This document shows positions 1 to 8,294 of a DNA stretch of 36,676 bases, piece by piece. Every line of letters begins with the position of its first letter. The first letter of the stretch is position 1. The notes under the pieces were generated by a model. It was not told the DNA's origin. It worked only from the letters and a program-made list of their open reading frames with translations, and did not search any database. The DNA lies in contig DAOVDG010000006.1 in assembly GCA_030669595.1 (NCBI GenBank), forward strand, positions 1-36,676, given 5' to 3'. The DNA is from Candidatus Thorarchaeota archaeon (lineage in GTDB: Archaea; Asgardarchaeota; Thorarchaeia; Thorarchaeales; Thorarchaeaceae). The translations under genes were made by a program, and so were the position numbers.

Positions 1-191
1 TGACAGACTTCAAAGACTGCTCGTCATCGTCCCACAGCGAATCTCAACAGGATTGGGGTTCATCCTCCGCATGGTTACTGGTGCCACTATTGCCATGTGG
101 TTTCAGCCGCGGCAAACGGCCCACCCTGCCCGCTGCAGTTCAAGGAATCTATTGGTATGCCTAAAAAAGTTACCAATTGGGCTCAAACAAA

Positions 192-1973
192 CTAGATGAA
201 GGCTCCAGCCGCCCTCTTTATTGTAACAATCTCTTCCAACACATCCAGCTCTGGCTGTGTTAAATCCTCAGAAAACTTCTTTCTGATTGCGAGAATATGC
301 TTGTCAGGCACGTCAATGTAGAGTACTTCATTGTCCTTTACCTGCCTGCCAATGCTCGGCCCTCGGATAGACACTGCAACTTCCATTCCATCAGTTGCCT
401 CATCTATCGTGACACTTCTATCCTGAATCTGCAGAATGGTTCCCACACGCTTTCCTTGCCCATTGATGAGGGCTGTTCTTGGCTTCACAATGCCGCTTAC
501 TTTGACACCCACAACTGCTGGATTCTTCTGCCTGAATACATAGTCAGGTATGAGCATAATTTTTCCAGGCCTAACAATTGAGCCAAGCGACTCAGCCTTT
601 GCCTGCTCTCGTTTCACTATGAGCCAAGCATTGAAATCATCAAAGAGGCGATAGATCACCTCATTCATGAATACCTCGACTCCATATTCTGCAGCCAGAT
701 CTTCAATATCAGGCGCAAACTTGACGTTGAATCCCAATACGACCGCGTTGAGAGGGTCTGTATCCCCTGCAGCTTGGGCCTCAACTATGTCCCTTTTAAC
801 AATCTGACCAACATCAGCAATCCGTACTGGAATCTTGCGGTCCTGCAAGAACTGACTGACTGCCTCCAAAGAACCAAGAGTATCAGTCTTCAGAACAACA
901 CCGGATGAATCCTTCTGAATGCGTATTGAGCTGATTTCATCACGTACTTTGGATTTAATAGCTTCAAGTTCATTTAAATCACTGACAGCATAGACTGGTG
1001 CACCAGCCAGCGCTCCCTTGATGTCGGGAGACACAATCTTAACACCCGCCGCAGCATGTACCTCGTCAACGTGCGTAAACTTCTCTTTTGGATCTCTAAT
1101 CTCATCAAGCGCCTTTGGAAGCAGTAATGCTCTAATTTTAGCAACTATGACATCATCAAGACCGCCGACCACTACAGTATCAGACTTCTTCAAAATCCCC
1201 TCATAGATTATTGTATCAAGCGTTGTGCCTAGGCCGGTTTCCTCTCTGACTTCCAGTATCGCTCCCTTAGCTGGACCCGTGGAGATACTGAGCCTATCCT
1301 TAAGGTACTGCTGAGTCAGTCCTGAGAGGACCATCAACAGTTCAGGAATGCCATCCCCGGTCTTCGCACTAGTGGGCACAATGGCTACAGTCTGCGTGAA
1401 ATCCTCTACACGATCATATCTTTCTGAAGCGATTCCGTTTGCAGACAGCGCTCCAACAATCTCGTATAGACGTCGGTCCAGCTCGTTCTGTATTGTCTTG
1501 TTCTGCGACTTTATGGCATGGAACAGGTCGACATCCGGAACGCTCCTCCATCCTGGGACCTTGTCGAGCTTGTTAGCGGCTATGAGAAACGGTGTTTTCC
1601 CTGATTTCAGTATCTTCAATGATTCATAGGACTGAGTCAGTGGCCCCTCATTGATGTCAACTACTAGTATCGCTATGTCAGCTATCGCTCCACCGCGTCT
1701 TCTGAGGTTTAGGTATGCCTCATGACCTGGCGTGTCAATGAACAGCAGACCATCGATTGTTAATTGGGTGTTGACGCTCTCCAAAAGATTTCCACAAATG
1801 GAGAGGATTGTTTCAGTTGGGAAAAAAGAAGCGCCAATATGTTGAGTGATACCTGCCGCTTCTCGATCCTGCACTGCTGTACCTCGCATCTTGTCCAGTA
1901 GTGAGGTCTTGCCATGGTCTATGTGTCCGAGTACCGTGACAATGGGGGAACGCAGTTTGGCTTCCTGAGTCAT
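192..1973 (-). CDS. infB: Translation initiation factor aIF5B (IF-2 family)
   Basis: GTPase motifs VLGHIDHGKTSLLDK, DTPGHEAY, ANKLDKV; aIF5B-like C-terminus. Start trimmed from ORF 2009 to MTQEAKLRSPIVTVLGH. Confidence 0.95.
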   Translation of the reverse strand: MTQEAKLRSPIVTVLGHIDHGKTSLLDKMRGTAVQDREAAGITQHIGASFFPTETILSICGNLLESVNTQLTIDGLLFIDTPGHEAYLNLRRRGGAIADIAILVVDINEGPLTQSYESLKILKSGKTPFLIAANKLDKVPGWRSVPDVDLFHAIKSQNKTIQNELDRRLYEIVGALSANGIASERYDRVEDFTQTVAIVPTSAKTGDGIPELLMVLSGLTQQYLKDRLSISTGPAKGAILEVREETGLGTTLDTIIYEGILKKSDTVVVGGLDDVIVAKIRALLLPKALDEIRDPKEKFTHVDEVHAAAGVKIVSPDIKGALAGAPVYAVSDLNELEAIKSKVRDEISSIRIQKDSSGVVLKTDTLGSLEAVSQFLQDRKIPVRIADVGQIVKRDIVEAQAAGDTDPLNAVVLGFNVKFAPDIEDLAAEYGVEVFMNEVIYRLFDDFNAWLIVKREQAKAESLGSIVRPGKIMLIPDYVFRQKNPAVVGVKVSGIVKPRTALINGQGKRVGTILQIQDRSVTIDEATDGMEVAVSIRGPSIGRQVKDNEVLYIDVPDKHILAIRKKFSEDLTQPELDVLEEIVTIKRAAGAFI

Positions 1974-2107
1974 CAATGGCCACCTCACAAGAAGATTGAT
2001 GCGAAGCAATTTTCCCTAGCTTATGAAACTGTCGTTTGCGATAGTCGACCCAAAACCCTGAAATATCAAAGAATTGTGTTCGGCGTCAGCAAGATAGACA
2101 TAGTTCG

Positions 2108-2779
2108 GTGAAGCAGTTGGAACGTTCTTTTGTAATAATCAAACCCGATGGAACCGCTAGAAGAAGAGTGAGTGCCTTGGTAATCAAGGCTCTACTGGAT
2201 AGAGGATACAGTGTCCGTGCCTTCAAGGAAATGAAGGTATCCAAGTCGTTGGCTGAAATGCACTACGCGATTCATAAGGAGAAACCATTCTTCCCCTGGC
2301 TTGTAGACTTCATAACTTCCGCCAATGTCCTAACAATGATTCTTGAGGCTGATAACGTAATCGAGGACGTTCGCGAAGCGCTTGGTGCAACATTCGTTCA
2401 GAAGGCTTCGCCCGATTCACTAAGAGGACGTTATGGAATATGGGCTGGTATTAACATCGCTCACGCATCTGATGGACCAGATACTGCAAGAACTGAGATA
2501 TCTCTCTGGAAGACTGAAGGCGGCGTAGAGGAGTCTGATGACGCAGAGGCCTCCGCTTGGGCCTATATCAACAAGTACAATTCTGGAAGCGCAGATTATA
2601 CCATGGATATTCGCAATATTGTCATAGAATCCATTGAAAATAGAAACACATCACCTGCTGTTCTGAGCTCGCTGGAAGATCTGCTAGGTAGAGATGCAGA
2701 CGGAATCGAGAAGAAATCAATCACCGCTCTGGCAAACGCGATTTTTGATTACATTAAGGAAGAAGCCGAGAAAAAGTAG
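2108..2779 (+). CDS. ndk: Nucleoside diphosphate kinase with C-terminal extension
   Basis: GTG start; ERSFVIIKPDGTARR, HYAIHKEKPFFPWLVDFITS, active-site box NIAHASDGPDTARTEISLW; about 70 aa beyond the NDK fold. Confidence 0.9.
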   Translation: MKQLERSFVIIKPDGTARRRVSALVIKALLDRGYSVRAFKEMKVSKSLAEMHYAIHKEKPFFPWLVDFITSANVLTMILEADNVIEDVREALGATFVQKASPDSLRGRYGIWAGINIAHASDGPDTARTEISLWKTEGGVEESDDAEASAWAYINKYNSGSADYTMDIRNIVIESIENRNTSPAVLSSLEDLLGRDADGIEKKSITALANAIFDYIKEEAEKK

Positions 2780-2836
2780 CATCGGGTGGCAAAAAGTACC
2801 ACCTATGCTTTTTACATGCAGATTCGAATAGGTGCT

Positions 2837-3037
2837 TCAGCGCTTTGCTTTGCCACCTTTCTCATAGCCTGCAGTCCACTTGGTATCTCTGGGCTTCATC
2901 TTCCGTTTTATCCTGTTGACCTTGCACTTATTCGAACAGAACCACAGTACAGCCCCATCCTTTGTCTGTACGTAGGCCATGCCCGTGCCAGGCTCGATGT
3001 CCTTGCCACAGAAGACGCATTTCTGTGTTCCAACCAT
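2837..3037 (-). CDS. rpl24e: Ribosomal protein L24e
   Basis: 66 aa, CVFCGKDIEPGTGMAYVQTKDGAVLWFCSNKC zinc ribbon typical of L24e. Confidence 0.95.
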   Translation of the reverse strand: MVGTQKCVFCGKDIEPGTGMAYVQTKDGAVLWFCSNKCKVNRIKRKMKPRDTKWTAGYEKGGKAKR

Positions 3038-3039
3038 AC

Positions 3040-3273
3040 CTAACGCCTCCTCATCTTCCGAGCTTCACGTTCAGTTTCTCGGAGAGAGAGAATGTCGCCC
3101 TCTCTGACAGGGCCTTTCACGTTGCGAGTGAGCACCCGACCTCTGTCTCGTCCGTCCAATATCTTGACTCGAACTTGGGTGATCTCCCCGGTTACTCCAG
3201 TTCTTCCCAGAAGCTGGATAACCTCCGCCGGGATTGCGGGAGTCCTATCTGAGTCATCACTTGTTTTACTCAT
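3040..3273 (-). CDS. rps28e: Ribosomal protein S28e
   Basis: 77 aa, [51 protein letters not shown]. Confidence 0.95.
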   Translation of the reverse strand: MSKTSDDSDRTPAIPAEVIQLLGRTGVTGEITQVRVKILDGRDRGRVLTRNVKGPVREGDILSLRETEREARKMRRR

Positions 3274-3297
3274 CTAAAGCCATCACCTAGAAGAACA

Positions 3298-3669
3298 CTA
3301 CTTGCGCAGTCCAGCTATCTTCTCAACCAAGTCATCAACAAGGTCCTTTGCCTTGCCATCAATGACGATGGCGACCGCCGCTGTGGGGCGTTCTATGCCG
3401 CAAGCATTACCAAGGTCCTTCTTGCTATCCACGAAGATGTATGGTGCTTTCTTGTCATCACAGAGACCTGGCAAGTACATGATGATCTCTGGAGGTTCTA
3501 CGTCCCCTGCAACCAATACAAGACGTGCGATTCCACGCTCTATGGACTTAGTTGCCTCATTTATTCCTTTCTTGATTCGCCCTGTATCTTTGGCAATCTC
3601 AAGAGCCTCGAGAGCCTTCTTCTGGAGCTCTTCAGGGTATTCAACGTCAACAAAACTCGGTTTCGGCAT
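3298..3669 (-). CDS. rpl7ae: Ribosomal protein L7Ae
   Basis: KGINEATKSIERGIARLVLVAGDVEPPEIIMYLPGLCDDKKAPYIFV is the L7Ae signature. Confidence 0.97.
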   Translation of the reverse strand: MPKPSFVDVEYPEELQKKALEALEIAKDTGRIKKGINEATKSIERGIARLVLVAGDVEPPEIIMYLPGLCDDKKAPYIFVDSKKDLGNACGIERPTAAVAIVIDGKAKDLVDDLVEKIAGLRK

Positions 3670-3762
3670 TGTTATCTACCTCTGTTTTCACATCATTGGT
3701 ATGAGTGTCTACTAACACACCCCTTGTAAAGGGCGCGTTCTCGCCGCTGTCATGCCTACTTC

Positions 3763-3770
3763 TTTTAAAA
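3763..3770 (-). promoter_or_regulatory. Putative TATA box for the L7Ae-S28e-L24e operon
   Basis: TTTTAAAA in the 140-bp gap upstream of the L7Ae start. Confidence 0.4.
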
Positions 3771-3810
3771 CTGTCGAACTAGTCAGACTCAACAACTAGG
3801 GAAGACATGT

Positions 3811-4803
3811 CTAATAGCCTAGTTCCCTGATTGCCCTTACTAGGTCATCATCACTTGCTTTGCAATGAACAAGAACCGAGTATCTTCCTCGTTTCTTCAT
3901 AATCTTCTGTGCGTGGTGTATGTCATCAAGAAATGTAGCTTTAGTCAAATCCAGTTCCTTGAGTTCTACTGGCATATTCCTCTCCAGTAGAAAGTCCCTG
4001 ATATCTGATGGTCGATGCTTGGCATAGCCGGCCTCGTCAAGAAAATGGAGGCTTAGGGGAGTAGCGAATGCCACTTGAAGGCCATGCAGACTCTGCATCC
4101 TTCGATCCATCGCGTGGGATATCGCATGTTCTGTTCCGGAGCAGGGTCTAGAACTCCCAAAGTCAGTCATGGCATTGCCTGTGTCTATCACAGATTTGAC
4201 GAGGGTTTCGAGATTATCGTCCTTTAGCACGGTTTCGAGTGCAAACTCTACTGTTGTGTAAACGTCTTCATCCAGTGGCTCACCTACAAGCTCGTTGGCG
4301 AGTCGCCATTCCGCTAAACTTGATGCCTTGCTGAGTATATCTCCTATCCCAGACAGAGTCAATATTCGAGGAGCGGTGGACATCACACTCAAATCTGCAA
4401 GTATGAAACTTGGCTTCTTGCATTTCTCTGAATAGCGATAACCGTCGTGCATTACAGAGGCAACGTCACTCGCAATGCCGTCATGTGATGCCGCAGTGGG
4501 GATAGAAATCCAATCGAGTCCTGACTCGAGTGCGAAGAGCTTGGCCATATCGATGCTCCTTCCACCGCCAAAGCCTATGATCACATCGATGCCATGATAC
4601 CGCGAAACCAGTCCCTTCCGATAATCAGGTGATATGGACCACATCACGTCAGCATCAATAATACTCTCCATCATTTGCCCATACTTATCGTAGATGACCA
4701 CATCCGACACGATTAGAGGTTTCTTGTATCCTTCAAGGATGTCATTGAGCTTCTTTAGGGCACCCTCTGCAATAATTACATTGCTTGAGGTCATGTCTTC
4801 CAC
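3811..4803 (-). CDS. egsA: sn-Glycerol-1-phosphate dehydrogenase
   Basis: IGFGGGRSIDMAKLFALESGLDWISIPTAASHDGIASDVASV and SGTEHAISHAMD; G1PDH family. GTG start, or ATG at about 4794. Confidence 0.92.
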   Translation of the reverse strand: MEDMTSSNVIIAEGALKKLNDILEGYKKPLIVSDVVIYDKYGQMMESIIDADVMWSISPDYRKGLVSRYHGIDVIIGFGGGRSIDMAKLFALESGLDWISIPTAASHDGIASDVASVMHDGYRYSEKCKKPSFILADLSVMSTAPRILTLSGIGDILSKASSLAEWRLANELVGEPLDEDVYTTVEFALETVLKDDNLETLVKSVIDTGNAMTDFGSSRPCSGTEHAISHAMDRRMQSLHGLQVAFATPLSLHFLDEAGYAKHRPSDIRDFLLERNMPVELKELDLTKATFLDDIHHAQKIMKKRGRYSVLVHCKASDDDLVRAIRELGY

Positions 4804-5203
4804 TTCTCATGGGCTGGCTCAAGTACCACAATTAAGGGTATGCAACAGCTGCCAGGAACTTGTAAAATCTTGAGCATTTCGTAGGTGGTTATAACATATG
4901 CTCAGGATTGAGTGGTGTGGATGTTCGATGCTGATTGCTAGGGCCTTCAAATATGAACTGGACCCAAACAACCAGCAGAGGACCAGGCTTTCACAACATG
5001 CCGGGTCCGAACGCTGCATGTAATCTTGTCGCCGCCAGTTGGACGGAGACAGAAAACGCCTTTGGAGAGGACGTGAGACTAGTCGCAGATTCAATAGGAT
5101 CTGCAGAGCAGACCTCAATGAATCAGGAACCGAACATCAGTCAAGGACATTGATGTCCAGGATTGTACAAGTTTCGGGCAACGGCTTCTATCTCGCGCCA
5201 ACT

Positions 5204-5223
5204 GGGCCAGCTTCCAGTGGCCC
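5204..5223. repeat. Inverted repeat/hairpin GGGCCA-8 nt-TGGCCC
   Basis: Perfect 6-bp palindrome with an alternative 5-bp pairing ACTGG/CCAGT, upstream of the Arf-like gene. Confidence 0.5.
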
Positions 5224-5288
5224 CTACATTAGTCTTAAGTAGCGTGAATTACGGACCGGGAACTTGCGAATGTAATACTACAGCTGAT

Positions 5289-5834
5289 ATGGTGAAAGTA
5301 CACGATTCATTCAGTGAGCACTTGGAGTCCCATCTCATGACCCGCTACGTCAAGGTTGCACTAATGGGGTCAGGGTATGCCGGCAAGTCCACCCTGATCA
5401 AACTTCTCACAGACAACGCGTCCGATTTAGATGCCAAATACAAGCCGACCTGTGGGATGGATTGCGGGACAATTACACTCGACAAGTTAACCAAGATTTC
5501 ATTGGTTGAGATGGGTGGTCAGACACACTTCGAGTTCATGTGGGCTGATTTGCTAAGGGGGAGCAAGATGGTGGTCGTTGTCACTGAGAGCACCCCCAAG
5601 GCAGTACTGAAGACGCGTCAAATACTGCAGAAATACAGGAGGGAGCTCGAAGGCGTTCAGATCATCGCAATTGCAAATAAACAGGACCTTCCTGGCTCTA
5701 TGAAGCCCCGCTCAGTTGAGGATTTGCTTGGAGTTCCAACCTATGGCATGGTAGCTATTGATCCGAAGCAACAGCTACACGGCTACAAGCTGATAGTAAA
5801 TGGATTACGGGACATGGCTCAAGTAGCAGCATAA
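5289..5834 (+). CDS. Arf-like small GTPase
   Basis: P-loop GSGYAGKST, switch region PTCGMDCGT...VEMGGQTHFEFMW aligning with Arf PTIGFNVET...WDVGGQ, and ANKQDLPGSM. Start chosen at MVKVHD; MTRYVKVALMG at 5337 is an alternative. Confidence 0.88.
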   Translation: MVKVHDSFSEHLESHLMTRYVKVALMGSGYAGKSTLIKLLTDNASDLDAKYKPTCGMDCGTITLDKLTKISLVEMGGQTHFEFMWADLLRGSKMVVVVTESTPKAVLKTRQILQKYRRELEGVQIIAIANKQDLPGSMKPRSVEDLLGVPTYGMVAIDPKQQLHGYKLIVNGLRDMAQVAA

Positions 5835-5840
5835 CCGCAG

Positions 5841-5856
5841 TTTCCTTGTTTTTTGG
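5841..5856 (+). terminator. Possible T-rich archaeal terminator after the Arf-like gene
   Basis: Run tttccttgtttttt immediately downstream of the stop codon. Confidence 0.35.
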
Positions 5857-5896
5857 GCGGATTTTCAAGGCTTAATGACAACGTTCTAGGACAATG

Positions 5897-5908
5897 CTTT
5901 TATACATA
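5897..5908 (+). promoter_or_regulatory. Putative TATA box of the rpoD-ribosomal protein operon
   Basis: CTTTTATACATA upstream of a long leader. Confidence 0.45.
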
Positions 5909-5919
5909 CATAAGTGTGG

Positions 5920-5946
5920 CACTCGTACCCAGAGCATGGGCGAGTG
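5920..5946. repeat. Inverted repeat CACTCG-ta-CCCA-gagca-TGGG-CGAGTG
   Basis: Ten perfect base pairs with a 2-nt bulge, in the rpoD promoter/leader. Confidence 0.75.
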
Positions 5947-6030
5947 AGCTGGCAGCCCTCTGGCAGGGTATTTCAGCGAGTCTGTCCGGGATCAGTGTCT
6001 TTTGGGTGCACTCCAAGGTCAGGTGTGATA

Positions 6031-6834
6031 ATGGAAATTACAATCATTAACAAACAGGATGATTCAATCCATTTCCTGGTTGAGGATGTAGATGTCGCAT
6101 TCGCTAACGCAATCCGCAGGGTAATGCTAACAAAGCTACCTGCTATGGCGATAGATGAAGTACTCATACTGGAAAACACCAGTGTTATGTACGATGAAAT
6201 GATTGCTCAGCGTCTTGGTCTCATTCCTATAGTAACAGACCTAGACTCCTACAATCTTCCCCAAGACTGCGAATGTGAAGGAAAAGGATGCAGCCTCTGC
6301 CAATGTACGCTTACACTAGAGGTGGAACCCGAAGATGAAGAGGTCGTTGTATACTCACGTAGCCTGACCTCACAAGATCCGAAGATAGTTCCTGCCTCTG
6401 GAAACATCCCAATTACCAAACTAGCACCCCATCAAAGACTGATTATCGAGGCCTACGCTCGACTTGGAACAGGCGCCGAGAATGCCAAATTCCAACCCGT
6501 CGCAACGGTTGCATACAAGTATGTTCCAGTCATTAGCGTGGATAAATCGAAATGCAATCTTTGTGAAGAATGCGTAAAGATCTGTCCGAAGAATATCATG
6601 AAAGTTGACGGAAGCACTTTGTCGACTCAGAACACATTGGACTGCAGCTTGTGCGAGGCCTGTGTTGATGTCTGCGAACCTGGTGCCATAACAATCGATT
6701 CCAAGAAAAACGCCTTTCTCTTCAAAGTGGAGTCCACCGGCTCTCTAAGCCCTGAAACCATTGTTTCGAAGACAGCAGAAATTCTGAAGACTAAAATCCA
6801 AGCTGCTCTTGATTATGCGAACTCTCTGAGGTGA
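6031..6834 (+). CDS. rpoD: DNA-directed RNA polymerase subunit D with ferredoxin-like domain
   Basis: MEITIINKQDDSIHFLVEDVDVAFANAIRRVMLTKLPAMAIDEV; CNLCEECVKICP and CSLCEACVDVC cluster motifs. ORF trimmed from 5914. Confidence 0.96.
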   Translation: MEITIINKQDDSIHFLVEDVDVAFANAIRRVMLTKLPAMAIDEVLILENTSVMYDEMIAQRLGLIPIVTDLDSYNLPQDCECEGKGCSLCQCTLTLEVEPEDEEVVVYSRSLTSQDPKIVPASGNIPITKLAPHQRLIIEAYARLGTGAENAKFQPVATVAYKYVPVISVDKSKCNLCEECVKICPKNIMKVDGSTLSTQNTLDCSLCEACVDVCEPGAITIDSKKNAFLFKVESTGSLSPETIVSKTAEILKTKIQAALDYANSLR

Positions 6835-6841
6835 GCCCGAG

Positions 6842-7201
6842 ATGGTAAGAAGACCAACCGACCCCAATACACGCGCTCTAATCAATTCGTTAAAGAAGAC
6901 ATCTACAAAATATGATGTTGGAATATGGAGAAGAGTGGCCGAGCTTGTAGCGCGCCCGGCTAGAAAACGTGCTACTGTGAATGTTGGTAAAATTGGCCGG
7001 CATACACGAGCTGGCGACATAGTCGTTGTGCCAGGCAAGATTCTGGGATCAGGTATCATTCCACACAAAGTCACAGTCGCAGCAATGAATGCATCAACAA
7101 CTGCTAGGTCCGCCATAGTGAATGCAGGTGGATCACTGATTACGATCCCAGAGCTGCTAAACCAATCCCCAAAGGGGACAGGAATTACGATTATCATATG
7201 A
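6842..7201 (+). CDS. rpl18e: Ribosomal protein L18e
   Basis: 119 aa, RRVAELVARPARKRATVNVGKIGRHTRAGDIVVVPGKILGSG. Confidence 0.95.
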   Translation: MVRRPTDPNTRALINSLKKTSTKYDVGIWRRVAELVARPARKRATVNVGKIGRHTRAGDIVVVPGKILGSGIIPHKVTVAAMNASTTARSAIVNAGGSLITIPELLNQSPKGTGITIII

Positions 7202-7202
7202 G

Positions 7203-7664
7203 GTGGTTTCAATGACCGAACAGGCAGTGAAAGTCTACGATGCAGATAACATGGTGGTCGGCAGAATGGCATCAAAGGTTGCGAAGGCTGCCTTGCTAGG
7301 TGACCGAGTGGTCATACTGAACGCCGAGAAGGCCATCATAACAGGTGCCCGACGAACAATCATTGAAGCTTACAAGGAGAAATTCAATATCAGGACCTCC
7401 TACAGCCCGAGAAGGGGGCCATTCCATCATCGGCGTCCCGATAAGATGATACGACGGATTATACGTGGCATGCTTCCTTGGCCTACTCCCCGTGGAAAGG
7501 CGGCTTACAAACGAGTCCACGTTTACATAGGTGTGCCCGAACAGTACGCCGAAACTGAGAAGATAGTCCTCGAAGGATCACGCTACAACAGCTTGGTCCG
7601 GAGATACATCACGGTTGGGGACCTTAGTCATGAACTTGGCTGGAGAAATCCAGAGGTGCGATGA
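7203..7664 (+). CDS. rpl13: Ribosomal protein L13
   Basis: VVGRMASKVAKAALLGDRVVILNAEKAIITG and MIRRIIRGMLPWPTPRGKAAYKRVHVYIG. Confidence 0.95.
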   Translation: MVSMTEQAVKVYDADNMVVGRMASKVAKAALLGDRVVILNAEKAIITGARRTIIEAYKEKFNIRTSYSPRRGPFHHRRPDKMIRRIIRGMLPWPTPRGKAAYKRVHVYIGVPEQYAETEKIVLEGSRYNSLVRRYITVGDLSHELGWRNPEVR

Positions 7665-7665
7665 G

Positions 7666-8064
7666 ATGCGCGTAGTTGTTACCACCGGCAAAAGAAAAAC
7701 GAGCCTAGCAAAGGCCACAATCAAGGACGGGCGTGGTAGAATCAGAATCAATGGACGGCCGCTAGAAATTCACCAGCCAGAGATTGCCCGGATGCGAATC
7801 ACAGAACCGTTGATACTCTTTGGCGATGGATGGAAGAGGTACGACATCAAGGTAAGGGTTCGAGGCGGTGGTTTCATGAGTCAGGCTGATGCCATCAGAA
7901 TGGCCGTCGCCAATGGACTAATTCGCATGAGCCAGAATTTCGAGGCACGCTCAAAGATGCAAGAACACGATAGGACAATGCTGGTCGGTGATCCTCGACG
8001 TACTGAACCGAAGAAGTTTGGCGGCCCCTCAGCACGATCTAGATATCAGAAATCCTACAGGTAG
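7666..8064 (+). CDS. rps9: Ribosomal protein S9
   Basis: MRVVVTTGKRKTSLAKATIKDGRGRIRING and C-terminal GPSARSRYQKSYR. ORF trimmed from 7615. Confidence 0.95.
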   Translation: MRVVVTTGKRKTSLAKATIKDGRGRIRINGRPLEIHQPEIARMRITEPLILFGDGWKRYDIKVRVRGGGFMSQADAIRMAVANGLIRMSQNFEARSKMQEHDRTMLVGDPRRTEPKKFGGPSARSRYQKSYR

Positions 8065-8076
8065 GGAGATGTAACG

Positions 8077-8292
8077 ATGATAATTCCTGTGCGATGTTTC
8101 ACATGCGGCAAAGTAGTTGCCGACAAGTACGAGCAATTCAAGCGTGAGGTTCAACAGGGTGAGGACCCTGCGGCTGTGTTAGACCGCCTTGGACTCCAGA
8201 GATACTGCTGTCGAAGAATGCTTCTGTCACACATTGACATAATTGATAGCTTTATGGCTTTCGCCACATCTGATGTTGTGGAGGGTGTCTGA
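8077..8292 (+). CDS. rpoN: DNA-directed RNA polymerase subunit N (Rpb10 homolog)
   Basis: [22 protein letters not shown] and [16 protein letters not shown]. Confidence 0.96.
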   Translation: MIIPVRCFTCGKVVADKYEQFKREVQQGEDPAAVLDRLGLQRYCCRRMLLSHIDIIDSFMAFATSDVVEGV

Positions 8293-8294
8293 TT

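Noticed and set aside
1-191. All three plus frames are open at the left edge, one reading ...HPPHGYWCHYCHVVSAAANGPPCPLQ...
   Set aside because: No start codon, family match or promoter supports a gene; the stretch is too short to judge at the window edge.
3302-3715. 137-aa plus-strand ORF
   Set aside because: Antisense shadow of L7Ae with low-complexity Ser-rich translation.
4819-5118. 99-aa minus-strand ORF and 4935-5153 plus-strand ORF
   Set aside because: Overlapping on opposite strands, atypical composition, no family; region more likely non-coding.
4960-5160. Possible RNase P or SRP RNA (gaggaccaggctttcac, gacagaaa)
   Set aside because: Core conserved motifs of RNase P (GAGGAAAGUCC, ACAGAA context) and of the SRP helix 8 do not match; kept only as an unexplained region.
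6745-7275. 176-aa minus-strand ORF
   Set aside because: Antisense to RpoD C-terminus and L18e, which are unambiguous; no recognisable domain.
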